Shown: positions 10,152 to 20,542 of the stretch, piece by piece | How the letters are laid out: every line of letters starts with the position of its first letter | Position numbering within the stretch: position 1 is the first letter of the stretch | Origin: Acrasis kona | Taxonomy: Eukaryota > Heterolobosea > Eutetramitea > Acrasida > Acrasidae | DNA: 64,000 nt | Direction: 5' to 3' | NCBI GenBank assembly: GCA_026419775.2 | Contig: JAOPGA020001001.1 | Location: forward strand, 1-64,000 | Translations under genes and position numbers: made by a program | The notes under the pieces: model-generated | The model's database searches: none | The model's input: the letters and a program-made list of their open reading frames with translations, nothing else | Told to the model about the DNA's origin: nothing

Positions 10152-11045
10152 TTAATTTGAAACCATCAACTCAGAACGACTAGGGAAGTATGCTTGGTCA
10201 TTTTCGCTTTCTGAGATAGACTTGAAAGTAAGTATCTCGCTCATTTTTATTGACAGCCTTCTTGAGAGGGACATTCTTTTCTCTATCGGAGATGAACAAG
10301 TAGGTGAACCAGGTGAGGAGCAATACGCATAGTCAGATGGTATTTTATCTGAGGTCATTGGAGATGACGGTGTCGATGGAGGAGTTAAGAATGTCCTTGA
10401 TACACTTATAGCGAATCTTTTGCTTGATCTTGATTTAACAGGTGTTACACACTCTTCAACTGTCTTAGGGATTGTATCAACTGGCTCTAAAATATCCTGC
10501 TTCTTTTTAGTGATTGACCAATTAGGGCCAACTTCTGTGCACACCATCATATTTATCAAATTCTCAAAGGCCTCCTGTACACCTCTATCATGCTTTGCAC
10601 TTGTGGAAAGGATGGCGTAGGGCGAGGCATCAAATTGACCTGGAGTAGTCACACTTTCATCATCACACTTGTTCTGAACGATTACTGCTGTTACTTGGCT
10701 TACTTCCTTGAGAGCTCTAATGCCTTCAATCTGGTCTAGACATTTCTTAAGAGAAGTGTCATCCTCTCTTGAGCACACCACCATAAATCCGTCACATTGT
10801 TTGATGTAGTTTTCGCTTATATAGTTCTCTTCATTTCCGCATGTATCTAGGATATCTATTTGGCAAGTCATAACCATGCTCTCTCCACTTTCTGATGTAA
10901 GTCCAACGTCAAATCTTGTATTGTATAGGTCCTCTATGGTTTCATCATGCTCGAGGGGGAAAGTTTTATCAACAAATCGTTTGATAAGTGCAGTTTTACC
11001 ATGGGCTGATGGTCCTACGACTCCAAGTGTGTATGTTACCTTCAT
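10152..11045 (-). CDS. Divergent Ras-like small GTPase with Ser-rich tail
   Basis: 297 residues from the ATG at 11045. The GTPase fold is visible: P-loop GPSAHGKTAL (residues 10-19), effector-like DETIEDLY near 35 as in Ras, DTCGNEE in place of DTAGQEE, NKCD in place of NKxD, and STSAK as G5. The Gly-to-Cys/Asn changes around switch II and the NKCD box suggest altered nucleotide handling. The last 110 residues are a Ser/Pro-rich tail (TPPSTPSSP, SPGSPTCSSP), a likely phosphorylation target. The end (SELMVSN) has no CAAX box, so it is not prenylated in the usual way. I place it in the Ras superfamily without naming a subfamily. Confidence 0.85.
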   Translation of the reverse strand: MKVTYTLGVVGPSAHGKTALIKRFVDKTFPLEHDETIEDLYNTRFDVGLTSESGESMVMTCQIDILDTCGNEENYISENYIKQCDGFMVVCSREDDTSLKKCLDQIEGIRALKEVSQVTAVIVQNKCDDESVTTPGQFDASPYAILSTSAKHDRGVQEAFENLINMMVCTEVGPNWSITKKKQDILEPVDTIPKTVEECVTPVKSRSSKRFAISVSRTFLTPPSTPSSPMTSDKIPSDYAYCSSPGSPTCSSPIEKRMSLSRRLSIKMSEILTFKSISESENDQAYFPSRSELMVSN

Positions 11046-11313
11046 TGTTTTTTGTTTGTTTATTGAGTGCAGCCGTAAAGGATAAAACTATTTATCTTGT
11101 TAAACTTAACGTCAACGTCACTCCTCTTTTGTGGATGGCATCCAAAAACAATCTGCGAAAAAAGAAAAATTCTCCATCTAAACATTTTAAACATTCAAGG
11201 ATCACTTTTAAAATAGCATGAGCTATTCAACAGAAAAAACACACAAAAATGCAACAGTTCGGGCATTGCTTCATTTTTTACAAAAAAAATTGATAAATAA
11301 TTTTTAATTTGAA

Positions 11314-13137
11314 TTACATCAACAATGACTTTCTCTCATTCCTACCTTGCATATACTTGTAAATACCAGTGATGGTGAATCCGACAATAGCAAGAATCAT
11401 GGTAAAACTAATCACGCTGAACAAAGTGACAAACACGATAAACAAAATCCTCTCGGTCTCTGCCGATGGAAGATGACAATCAACCATCCACAGCGCAGCC
11501 TTGATTCCTCTATCTTTATTCATTGAATTGTCGTTGCTTGGCGCTTTATCAGGTGCACCCGTAGAAATGAACAATTGACTATTCTCGGTCCCATCGCTCA
11601 TGATGCTCCTTCTAACTCCCAAAACAGCAGCGCCTCCGCCGACCGGTAGATTGTAAATCAAATTGGTTTTTGATTCTGGAATGTAATTTACCAAGAGCAA
11701 ATGACCAGTGTACTTGTAGTGATTTTCAAAGTTTTCGACGAGGCTACCTCCGACGAGCGCCTTGCTTGCATCTCCGTCGGTGGAGTAGGATACGGAGTAG
11801 ATGACGAATCTACGCTTGTTTTCCTTTACGGATAAATCTCCGGTGGGTCCGTCGATTAGACCGTGAGTGATGGATCCAAGACTTCCGGTGGCGTTGAACG
11901 TGACTGACACCAAGTGAGATACAAAGTTTTCTGGTATTGGGGCGGAAACGTTGGATGGAACGTCGATGGTGTTGATTCCTACTAGTGCTTGATTTTCCTT
12001 GACGTCAATGTCTGCTGGGAATCCAAATACGTTCAATTCGACGCTGGTCTCTAGGTCACCAGTGGCCAAGTTGATCTTGATGAGATGGACTGATGGTTGA
12101 GATGAAAGTAAAGTAGGGTGAACGGCCCTGAAGGCTTTGATTTGTTGATCGTTTACTGTCGTGGATACGAATAATTGTGCTGGTGATGCTTTGAAGACTG
12201 CTCCGTTCGATGCGACTCCTGCTACGTGTGGTACGACCACCTTGTGATATAATGTGTTGACGTTGGTTGTTGCGAGTGACTTCATGGCCTCTTCGCGTGC
12301 GGTGGTTAATACATATCTTGCAACCTTGATGCTTCCTGCAGTGTTGATGAGTGCTACGAAATCAACAATGACACCGAACTTGGCGTCTGGGTTCTTCTTT
12401 GCGCTCAACAGCTTGACTGAAACAATCTTTTGATGGGAAACGGAAGACAAATCAATGGCTTCTTGGTCAACTTGGGTGCATGGAACAGGATTGGCACATA
12501 CGGATCCTGGTTGGACTTGACCTTCGACGTTGTAGATTGGTTCGTCCTTTAGCTCAGCATAAGCAACTTGTCCGAATAGTGGATATCTTCTCTCCTCGAC
12601 GTCATCTTTTACCTTTTCAATAATGTTTGCTTCTCTGCTTGCGTCCACAACTGTAAAGTGGATCTCGCTCAACTTGGTGGCGTTGTTGAACACTAGTGCT
12701 GGCACGATAACTATTAATGCCTCGTTTTCGAAAATTTCGGATACTGGAATGACGTTGCTGACACCGAATAATCTTGTGGAGCGAGTCGCATCTTCATAGT
12801 TGAATAAATTAGCGGCGGTCTTTTCGGTGATGACGGGGTATGTGCTATATTCTCTGTCCCTGCTGAATAGAGGGACGTCAATCACTTTGGTGTTGCCACG
12901 CGATAGGAAGGAACCTGATTCGTCTTTCTTTGGTAATAGTGTTTCGAAGTCGACATTGTATTGATGTTGAACAAAAACAGATTGTACGTCTTTGATTGGT
13001 TGAGACTCTTGAATGTATTGTCTATAGTGTGAGCTTTGTACGACTTCTGCTGATGCATTAAGTTCGTCACATTTGTTTTCTGCTTTAGCTACAATTGCAA
13101 ATGCAACTAGGAGGACGAATACCAGCCCCTTTATCAT
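11314..13137 (-). CDS. Type I membrane protein with large ectodomain, family unknown
   Basis: The frame extends above 13137, but the ATG at 13137 gives a standard signal peptide (MIKGLVFVLLVAFAIVAKA), so I start there (607 residues). An ectodomain of about 520 residues rich in beta-forming sequence follows, then one membrane span near the C-terminus (LFIVFVTLFSVISFTMILA) and a short basic tail (YKYMQGRNERKSLLM). Repeated segments such as the HLIKINLATGDLE and HLVSVTFNATGSLG pairs hint at a beta-propeller, which is inference. The single-exon structure and strong codon preference suggest good expression. Confidence 0.8.
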   Translation of the reverse strand: MIKGLVFVLLVAFAIVAKAENKCDELNASAEVVQSSHYRQYIQESQPIKDVQSVFVQHQYNVDFETLLPKKDESGSFLSRGNTKVIDVPLFSRDREYSTYPVITEKTAANLFNYEDATRSTRLFGVSNVIPVSEIFENEALIVIVPALVFNNATKLSEIHFTVVDASREANIIEKVKDDVEERRYPLFGQVAYAELKDEPIYNVEGQVQPGSVCANPVPCTQVDQEAIDLSSVSHQKIVSVKLLSAKKNPDAKFGVIVDFVALINTAGSIKVARYVLTTAREEAMKSLATTNVNTLYHKVVVPHVAGVASNGAVFKASPAQLFVSTTVNDQQIKAFRAVHPTLLSSQPSVHLIKINLATGDLETSVELNVFGFPADIDVKENQALVGINTIDVPSNVSAPIPENFVSHLVSVTFNATGSLGSITHGLIDGPTGDLSVKENKRRFVIYSVSYSTDGDASKALVGGSLVENFENHYKYTGHLLLVNYIPESKTNLIYNLPVGGGAAVLGVRRSIMSDGTENSQLFISTGAPDKAPSNDNSMNKDRGIKAALWMVDCHLPSAETERILFIVFVTLFSVISFTMILAIVGFTITGIYKYMQGRNERKSLLM

Positions 13138-13829
13138 GTTTTTGTGACAAGTCAACTGTGAAAACGACGTCGTTATGTTGTGAACGGAGTAATTTACTCC
13201 CACACAACTGCGAACAACCAAGTCCTAAGCTCCATGAAAACGCACAATAGAATCATCAAATTTGTTCTCGATTTACAAACACAAGGAATATAACCGGTTA
13301 ATCCCTTAATAGAAGAGCTCGCTAGCAAATTGGAATTGTCAAAAACAACATCAGGCAGAACTTTAGAAAACAAATTCATACTAGGTAGGAAGACAAGTTC
13401 TCCATACAAAGAAGCAAAGAATGATTCACAAGTAATTAGAATAAAGACAAATTTCAATTGTCTAAATGAACTCTTGATGTAATGAAAAGTCATTTTTCTT
13501 GCCAAACACCATTCCATAGAACAAGGTCTTTGTATTAAAAATTATTAATGCTCTTACTCCTTTTTTTTAACTGACTTTTAAGTTGTTCGCAGATCCCTCG
13601 TATCCGTTTACTCTTCCTCAAATCACAATAGGATTAAACAATATGATCAAGTGCTCAGAGCACCTTCCGCTGAATATGGTGTCTCAGGCCAGTTCCTTGG
13701 TGGTAGAAGAATTTGAACATCCGTTGTAAAATCAAAATAAAAGCACTGGTCAATTCGAAAGTGTGTGTGAAATTTTCTTTAAAAGAACCGCATCATCCAA
13801 TATACAGGTAGTTGCAACTATAAGTCATA
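13138..13829. other. Intergenic region upstream of RPL12
   Basis: About 690 bases between the divergent membrane-protein gene and RPL12. It must hold both promoters. A minus-strand frame at 13194-13517 has no protein-like features and I do not count it. No repeat or RNA gene seen. Confidence 0.5.
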
Positions 13830-14324
13830 ATGCCCCCAAAAGTTGACCCCGGAGAAACCAAAATCATCTACTTGCGTGCCGTTGGAGGTGAAGCAGGTGC
13901 TGCAGCCACCCTTGCCCCAAAGGTCGGTCCTCTTGGTTTGTCACCCAAGAAGGTCGGAGACGACATTGCCAAGGCCACTGGTGCCTGGAAGGGATTGAAG
14001 GTAACTGTTAAGTTGTCCGTACAAAACAGAGTTGCATCAGTCGAGGTTGTTCCATCAGCTGCCGCTTTGGTCATCCGTGCCTTGAAGGAAGCACCAAGGG
14101 ACCGTAAAAAGGTCAAGAACGTTAAGCACAACGGTAACATCTCATTGAAGGATGTCATCGCCATTGCCAAGGAAATGAGAGTCAGATCCAACGCTAAGGA
14201 CCTAGCTGGTTCAGTTAAGGAAATCCTTGGAACTTGCGTATCTGTTGGTTGCACCGTCAATGGTGAGGACCCAAGAAACATCCAATCAGGCATCTCAGAA
14301 GGTGAGATTGATCTCCAAGAATAA
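13830..14324 (+). CDS. RPL12: 60S ribosomal protein L12 (uL11)
   Basis: 164 residues, the usual eukaryotic length (165). uL11 binds the GTPase-associated centre of 25S/28S rRNA and anchors the P-stalk. Family motifs run throughout: [58 protein letters not shown] and the C-terminal [17 protein letters not shown]. No intron. Codon use is strongly biased, as in the profilin and RPLP0 genes of this window. Its P-stalk partner RPLP0 is encoded at 42950. Confidence 0.98.
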   Translation: MPPKVDPGETKIIYLRAVGGEAGAAATLAPKVGPLGLSPKKVGDDIAKATGAWKGLKVTVKLSVQNRVASVEVVPSAAALVIRALKEAPRDRKKVKNVKHNGNISLKDVIAIAKEMRVRSNAKDLAGSVKEILGTCVSVGCTVNGEDPRNIQSGISEGEIDLQE

Positions 14325-14504
14325 ATTAAATAACTTTAAACAATCATGTTTTTATTTAACCAAGTGTTTTCAATTAAACAATGACCATAAAATGCATTCA
14401 TAAATTTTGAAGGAACATAAACCCAGTGTCCCTCGCTTCATACAGAACTGTGAAATTGTTTTAATTTTGTAAAACTAATTGGTTGACTATTGTTCATTCC
14501 AAAC

Positions 14505-14912
14505 ATGTTACGCAGACTAGCGACAACCGCATCACCACACTTTAGAAAGACTGTCGGCGCACCAAGCCGTTTCGTTTTGCCAGTTTCACAAAAGAGATTC
14601 TACGCAGGAGGTGGAGGAGGAGAAGAAGAGGAAGAGCATGATTTAGTGTCTGTAGTCCCAGAGAAGTATGAAAACCTCTTCTACGCAACCTTTGGTTTGG
14701 CTACAGTTGCCTTCGCCTATTTTTTGGCCTCAGAGGACGTTCTTGTTGCGGCCAAAAGAGATCTTGAAAAGCACCAGAAGATGCCAGGTAGCATTGCTAA
14801 CCCAGCTAAAGGGGAGTCAAACAAACCAGAAGTCACCGAGGAAGATAGGGATATCCAAAAGATTCAAGAAGCTGAATATGCTGAGCACCAGGCAAAGGCA
14901 AAGGCACACTAA
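14505..14912 (+). CDS. Putative mitochondrial inner-membrane protein, about 135 aa
   Basis: The ATG at 14505 opens an Arg/Ser/Thr-rich, acid-poor leader (MLRRLATTASPHFRKTVG), typical of mitochondrial import. A Gly-rich hinge and a run of Glu follow, then one membrane span (YATFGLATVAFAYFLASE) and a charged helical tail rich in Lys, Glu and Ala. This is the build of small accessory subunits of respiratory complexes, but I cannot assign it to one. Confidence 0.75.
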   Translation: MLRRLATTASPHFRKTVGAPSRFVLPVSQKRFYAGGGGGEEEEEHDLVSVVPEKYENLFYATFGLATVAFAYFLASEDVLVAAKRDLEKHQKMPGSIANPAKGESNKPEVTEEDRDIQKIQEAEYAEHQAKAKAH

Positions 14913-14950
14913 ACTGTACATTTGTTTAACTGTTGTGGGAATACATTAAT

Positions 14951-16127
14951 TTAATTGTTTACATTTTCAGTTCTTAAAATTATTGGATGATTCTTTATCA
15001 TTCTTTCATAAAATCTTTCTCCCTCTCCTCTTCTTTCCTTGGCATAAGCAGCACTACGAACTCTCTTGACTACTTCCAAAGAGGGTATGACTTGATAGAT
15101 GAGTGGTGCAGTTTCAACAATGGACATTGCATTGTCAACGTCCCCAGCCGACGCGTACTCCTGTGCCATAGAATTTATGGTACGATTCGATATCTCGTAC
15201 TCATTCTGTATTGTTTGTTTAATCATGTCCTCCGCTAAATCAAACATATGCCTTCTTGCGTAAGACTCGGTAATGATGCGATAGGAATGACCATCTTTAA
15301 GATCCATGTCCTTAAATAATTTTATCGCATCGTCGTACCGCGCCGAGGATATTAAACTGGTGAGCGCATTGTTGTGTGCTTCAATCTTGCTTTGGATCTC
15401 TTGTAACTTTGTGAGCTTCGGCTCGACGGGACGAGGTGCAGTTCTTGTGAGTACATCCATTGTTGTCAACAAGGAGTTTGTTTCGTCATTTGGTTCAATC
15501 TTGTTGGTTAACATGAGGTTGTACATCTCTCTGGCTTGTTCAAACTCTTCCCTTCTCGTGTGAAAATCAATCATGAAATTATAAGGGCCTGGGGTAGTTA
15601 CATCTTTTACAGACGCGTTGAATAGATTAACAACATTCACGTTGTAAAGGCCTCTTTGATAATATCTTAACATGGCTATTAAGACCAAACTATTATCGTC
15701 TTTTTTTAACATGGCGAGTGAATTTTGAAACAAAATCTTGCTGATCTTTAATTTTGTTTTTAGCAGGCCTCGCCCTGTCGATCATTTTGGCAATTGTATC
15801 AGGTAACGGTGTTACATGTCTTTTAATGTGAGCGTGAAGTACTTTTCGTGCTTCCATTCCCGTAACATCCTGAGGGAGAATGTGCAATATTAGTTCATGT
15901 AGTTTGTTTGATAGATTTATGTCGTTCTTTTTTGATTCTATTTGTTCTTGTGATTCAACCTTCTTCAACTTCTCCTGCTTGTGTTCATCAAATGTGAGCA
16001 GTGGCTTAAAGTCCTGGGTCAGTCTCTTTTTAGGCAGCTCAACGTTCGGTAATCTCTTCGGTGTTTCCACAATCTGGGCGTAGTATCTCAGGTAGTGGCA
16101 TCTCCTGGAGACAAATGCACACCACAT
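14951..16127 (-). CDS. Mitochondrial PPR-like protein (one frameshift)
   Basis: The frame from the ATG at 16127 runs to 15693 and the rest lies in another frame ending at 14951. Dropping one A from the A7 run of the coding strand (15701-15707) gives one 391-residue protein with a smooth join (FTRHVKK then DDNSLVLIAML). The N-terminus is basic and targeting-like. The C-terminal half has helical-hairpin repeats of pentatricopeptide type (PGPYNFMIDFHTRREEFEQA, EMYNLMLTNKIEPNDET, DAIKLFKDMDLKDGHSY, INSMAQEYASAGDVDNAMSI). PPR proteins bind organellar RNA. The 3' end is convergent with the 14505 gene, 38 bases apart. Confidence 0.8.
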
Positions 16128-16261
16128 ATCTTACAATAAATATTTTTTTTGAACATTAGATGACTTGATTTTGTCTTTCGAAGAAGAGGTCAGAGTACAA
16201 TAGATAGAGAAAACGCCTTAAGAACAAGATTTAATTACACATTATTACAGTTTATCACATA

Positions 16262-17003
16262 TCAGTACATCATTTGGTTAACAAAACGAATTTTCTTTGG
16301 TGAGAATCCAATTCCCATACCACCTTTTTGTTGTTGTTTAGCCTCTGGCAATGTTTCTTTGTTGTGAATGTTGTCTGTCATATAACACCTTCTACACACA
16401 GCGACGTACATGTCTGATCCACCAATAACCTCAGTGGCTGTATCGTTTGTTATACGCTTACTAAAAGCGGCATCATGTTGGCAAATCATACACACGGCGT
16501 TTAGTTTGACAACACTTTCACATAATGGGATCAAATCAATAACGACTGGGAAAGGTTTTCTTTGGAAAGTGCCGTCAAGGGCACTAACAATTACAATCTT
16601 TCCCAAGTTAGCAGCCTTTTCGCAAAACTCAACAAGATCTGGGAAGAATTGGCCCTCGTCAACGGCTATAACATCGTAATCGTATATGGTACTCCCGATT
16701 TTGCTCAAAATATCAGTAGGGATAGCAACCACCTTCTGACTTTCAAAATTAATTTCACATAAAATGAGAAACTTACTTATCGTGTGTGGCGATACTATCC
16801 TTACTAAACCGATCGTCACGTACATATTTTATAAGCAAACATTTTTTCTTCGCAATTTGATATCTCTTCACCCTTCTCAATAGCTCTGTGGACTTTCCTA
16901 AGAATATTTAGTGATTGATTAGCTCCAGGTTCTTACCTGCAAACATTGGTCCCATAATTAACTGTATGTTGCCATTGTATGTTGTAGACATTTCAGAGTC
17001 CAT
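16262..17003 (-). CDS. TK1: Thymidine kinase, TK1 type
   Basis: Exons (minus strand) are 17003-16937, 16897-16777 and 16739-16262, with introns of 39 and 37 nt. The join is in phase and gives 221 residues. TK1 phosphorylates thymidine with ATP in the salvage route to dTTP. The P-loop [14 protein letters not shown] spans the first splice junction. [17 protein letters not shown] carries the catalytic Glu, [11 protein letters not shown] follows, and two Cys pairs (CMIC, CRRC) form the zinc-binding lasso domain. The C-terminal tail ([15 protein letters not shown]) is shorter than in vertebrates and lacks an obvious KEN degron. Confidence 0.95.
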
Positions 17004-17614
17004 GCTTGATTTTTCTCTCAATTATTCCAGAAATGTTGGAACTTCAGGTCATTTTTTTTATTGACATGTAACGGATAACACTATTGTCAACTACATTCCG
17101 TTTCCATCAACTACAAAGTATTGGAAAAAGAGAATTTACAGAGCCCACAAAAAACAAGCACATTTCTCATGCACAGGCTTGGGAAATTGGTTGAGTAGGA
17201 CAAGAGATGACACATACCGACGTCATTCCACGGTACAATCATACCGTGTGTAAATTCCTGAAAACTAGACATGTTAATGACATCTTAACTATAACAACGT
17301 GTCGGCCAATTATAGGCCTCTCTTATTATTATTATACATTGACAAACTACCGCGAGCAACAATGAGTACATCCAAAAAGTTACTGATGAAATGCAAACTA
17401 AACATCGAAAATACTAACAAAGATATGCAAAATCAACTCACATCTTCTATTCGCCACAGAAGCATTGGAGAGTAACTTATTAAAGACGTCGACACAACCA
17501 CTACTTGTATGAGAATAATACATCGTTAAATAATTGCAGGTTCAGTGTTTAAAGCTTTGCTATTATGAACAAAAGAGATGCAAAAAAACATAATAGATGG
17601 AATGAACACAATCT
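17004..17614. other. Intergenic, no feature seen
   Basis: About 610 bases upstream of TK1 and downstream of the aldo-keto reductase gene. It is AT-rich with no protein-like frame, tRNA or repeat that I can support. Confidence 0.5.
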
Positions 17615-18686
17615 TTATTGTAATGGGGGAGAATCTGCAAAACAAGCGTCCATCAGCATTCCGGGATACCTTTCTCCTCTTACTTCAGTGGCCTCGCTCA
17701 ACTTTCTAATTTCTGACTTTTCTTCTTCAGAAAGTTTGATCTTTGTTGCTGATGCATTCTCTTCCAAGTACTTCACTCTCTTTGTTCCTGGTACAGGGAA
17801 TATGTTGACACCATTGCCTTGTGCTGCAATCCATGCAAGGGTGGCTTGACCTGGTGTGCATCCTCTCTTCTTTGCGATTGCTTCGATTCCATCAACAAGT
17901 TTCAAATTCAATTCGAAGTTTCCTTCAGAGAAACGAGGAGCCCAGGACCTGAAGTCAGTTGGTTCAAAGTCGGCTCTTGACCTGATGGCGCCAGTTAACA
18001 TACCCCTTCCCAATGGAGAATATGCAACAATTGAAACTCCCAATTCTCTACATGTATCGAGGAGTTTAGTCTGCTCACTCTCAATTTCCAAGGCAAAGGG
18101 TGAATACTCCATTTGGACTGCGGCTATTGGGTGAATCTTGTGGGCTCTACGAAGAGTATCTGCTGAGCATTCTGATAGGCCAAGGTGCTTCACTTTACCC
18201 TCCTTGATGAGTTCTACCATTGCCTCCACTGTCTTTTCGATGGGCACCAATGGATCAACTCGGTGCTGATAGTAGAGATCGATGTACTCCACGCCTAATC
18301 TCTCCAACGAAGCGTTGCAAGAACTTTTGACATACTCTGGGTCTCCTCTAAGGCCTAAGCTTCCATCTGAGTTCAAGAGTATAGCAAACTTTGTGCACAG
18401 GAAAATCTCTGACCTTCTTCCATTTTCTTTAAACCAACGTCCAATTAGCTTCTCGTTAGTGAATGGTCCTGTTAAAAAAGTAAACGAATGGTCAAGATAA
18501 GAACGTACCATACACATCAGATGTGTCCCAAAAAGTAATGCCCAGGTCTGCTGCACGTGTAAGCACTTTGAGAGATTCTTCATCGTTTAATTGACTGATG
18601 CTGTATGAACTCGACATTCCCATACAACCCAAACCTTGTTCTGAAACATAAACATCAGTGGAGCCAAGTCTCTTCTTTTCTACCAT
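17615..18686 (-). CDS. Aldo-keto reductase
   Basis: Exons are 18686-18509 and 18468-17615, with a 40-nt intron (GTACGT...ACAG); together 343 residues. The family reduces carbonyls with NADPH in a TIM barrel. The catalytic tetrad is visible: Asp and Tyr in DTSDVYG across the splice site, Lys in FLCTKFA, and His in DLYYQHRVD. AYSPLGRGMLTG and the NADP-binding end (FPVPGTKRVKYLEENA) match the auxin-induced/pyridoxal-reductase-like branch. The frame is open to a GTG at 18722, but the ATG at 18686 (MVEKKRLGST) is the natural start. Confidence 0.95.
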
Positions 18687-19351
18687 GTTGTGTATTTGAG
18701 TTGTTTTTTTGTTTTGTGACACTGCAATTCCTCTATTTATTCACATTGGACCATAAATGCGGAGACGGATTGTAAATTGAGTAGTTTACAACACTCATCC
18801 GCGGAGACCGATCATACTTGGCCTTGACTCTAACCTCCGAGCGTTTCTCAACTGTGTGCGAGTATGGGCGTGATAATCTGTGGGGCTTCTTTTATATTAT
18901 GTACAAGTTAAAAAAACTTGTTGTATTACCTTGACTCAACGCCGGAAGTGAATAGTGAGTTGCTTTATAAGGGTAAATGTCCCTGCTCTCAATTCCAAAA
19001 ACCCTAATGAGACAGATGACTTTTATCCGAACCATTCGGCTGTAACAAAAATCAGAGACACAAGTCATCCTCATCAATAGATGACAGGAAAGAGCTACGA
19101 AAAATTTAGGTTCCGCACAGAGATGTCAAAAAGACCTACTGTTAAACATAGACGTTGAAATGTATCAAGACGACCTTCTAGATGATATAGAGTCAGAGGT
19201 AGAAGAGTTGGTAAAAGAATCCGTAAACAGCAACAGCAACCTTCTGTGTAAAATACAGATTGGTACAACCTTGAAGAAAAGGCTTCTTCACAGCTCATGG
19301 ATGTGGGCTTTTGTACAAAACACATTTTGGTTAAATAAATCTCGGGCCTCT
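18687..19351. other. Intergenic, no feature seen
   Basis: About 660 bases. A 71-codon plus-strand frame at 19160-19375 overlaps the end of the next gene and has weak coding character (an acidic start, then a hydrophobic end). It could be a real short peptide, but nothing supports it. Confidence 0.4.
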
Positions 19352-20110
19352 CTACTTTATTGTATTCTGCTTTGAGTCTACAACTTTTTGTCTCGCAGAA
19401 TCAAACATATCAAACAAATAGATTGGCGGAACACTATTGTGAAGTTCTCTTACTATGTCAGGCTCAATGACTTCTATTTCCTTCAAAAGCCTCTCTGTAA
19501 ATCTGTAGCAGTTTATTGACCCATCCCACTTCGCTTGGTGTTTACAGTCTTTATGAATGTTGCCTCTATAATCAACACATTTGTCGCACCTACTCACCTT
19601 TCCCACCTCTGAACACATCAGGTCATATACCGTTCCGCACCTTTCTTGTAGATATGGTAGCAGATATGGTCTTTTTAATTGCATCATGTCATTAAACATG
19701 TCTTGTGGTATATTACCAACCAAATAGATCTCCTTGTCATCGTTATCTCTTTTGGTCATTTGGTAGAATTCTACGTTTAAAAAGGTAAATGCAGGTACCC
19801 TAGTGAAAAGTCCTGCAATGTTCTGTGGCATTTTCGTAAGTAATCCAACAGCTTCGTTGTCTTCCTCATCTAGTGATATTGACTCACTATCGCAGATTAA
19901 ATGTATTTGGACACCTCTTATTTCCTCTTCTGTGGAATGGCCGAAGACGTCAAAGACTAGCCTCGTGTGTCCTGTCTCAAAGCCATAATAGTGTGGCTTG
20001 TTTAAAATCAGGTAAATAAGCCCCACTTTGTTTGGGTGAGCAATGCCATAACCACCATAACCACCTCTTGCCGTTTCTTTATAATCGTATTTTCTTGAAT
20101 AATTTTTCAT
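19352..20110 (-). CDS. Hypothetical protein, 252 aa, with Cys/His cluster
   Basis: One exon from the ATG at 20110. The N-terminus is Gly/Tyr-rich and basic. The middle has alternating hydrophobic strands (KVGLIYLILNKPHYYGFETG, RGVQIHLICDSESISLDEED). Residues about 165-195 hold a Cys/His cluster (CSEVGKVSRCDKCVDYRG then HKDCKH) that could bind zinc. I recognise no family. A 49-bp sequence repeated near 22940 lies 48 bp upstream of its start, but in the opposite orientation. Confidence 0.7.
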   Translation of the reverse strand: MKNYSRKYDYKETARGGYGGYGIAHPNKVGLIYLILNKPHYYGFETGHTRLVFDVFGHSTEEEIRGVQIHLICDSESISLDEEDNEAVGLLTKMPQNIAGLFTRVPAFTFLNVEFYQMTKRDNDDKEIYLVGNIPQDMFNDMMQLKRPYLLPYLQERCGTVYDLMCSEVGKVSRCDKCVDYRGNIHKDCKHQAKWDGSINCYRFTERLLKEIEVIEPDIVRELHNSVPPIYLFDMFDSARQKVVDSKQNTIK

Positions 20111-20157
20111 CCCAAGTCAAGTTAGTAAACCACAATGGTTTGAGACTTATCCTTTGT

Positions 20158-20206
20158 AGGATTTTCATTTGAAGACTTATAATTTGAGTTTGCTAGGGTT
20201 TTGTAA
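20158..20206 (+). repeat. 49-bp repeat, copy 1
   Basis: About 90% identical to 22940-22988 in the same orientation, sharing the block TTTGAGTTTGCTAGGGTTTT. Copy 2 ends 30 bp before the ATG of a membrane-protein gene, so it may be a promoter module. Confidence 0.6.
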
Positions 20207-20347
20207 GACAATGGAGTAACATAAGAAAAAGTTATAAAAGTGTAAAGCTTACAAGATGAACTAGTGGGCTTAAGAGTTGTTGTCAAATAGAATTGTTCTT
20301 TTTAATAATTTTTTGTACGTTGAAAGTTGACGAGAACAACACCGTTG

Positions 20348-20513
20348 GTGAGATGCAAAGTACGTTCTCAGTGCGGAGCAACTTTCAAGTTTGGCTTCTG
20401 GGTTGAGAGTGCATAAATGCTTTGCAAATATGACGGATGTTGAAATTAAGTCTGTTCTAGGTGATCTGGCGACAGTGGAGGGGAACAAGTTGAAGGTACC
20501 GAAAAAGCGATAA
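20348..20513 (+). CDS. Candidate terminal exon of a short unidentified gene
   Basis: A plus-strand frame following the 49-bp repeat reads YVLSAEQLSSLASG, then ANMTDVEIKSVLGDLATVEG, then KLKVPKKR and TAA at 20511-20513. It looks protein-like (helical with a basic tail), but no ATG is connected to it. A first exon between 20207 and 20340 would be needed, and I could not find one with a matching phase. The only in-frame ATG is at about 20429 (27 residues). It overlaps an 85-codon minus-strand frame (20270-20527) that I consider a shadow. Confidence 0.25.
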
Positions 20514-20542
20514 ATTTTTATTCGCATGTGACTTCATTGCTT

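Noticed and set aside
13194-13517. 107-codon minus-strand frame between the membrane-protein gene and RPL12
   Set aside because: No domain, composition unlike neighbouring genes, and it overlaps the likely promoter region.
20180-20205. Telomere-like AGGGTTTT in the 49-bp repeat
   Set aside because: Only one unit per copy, not tandem, so not telomeric sequence.
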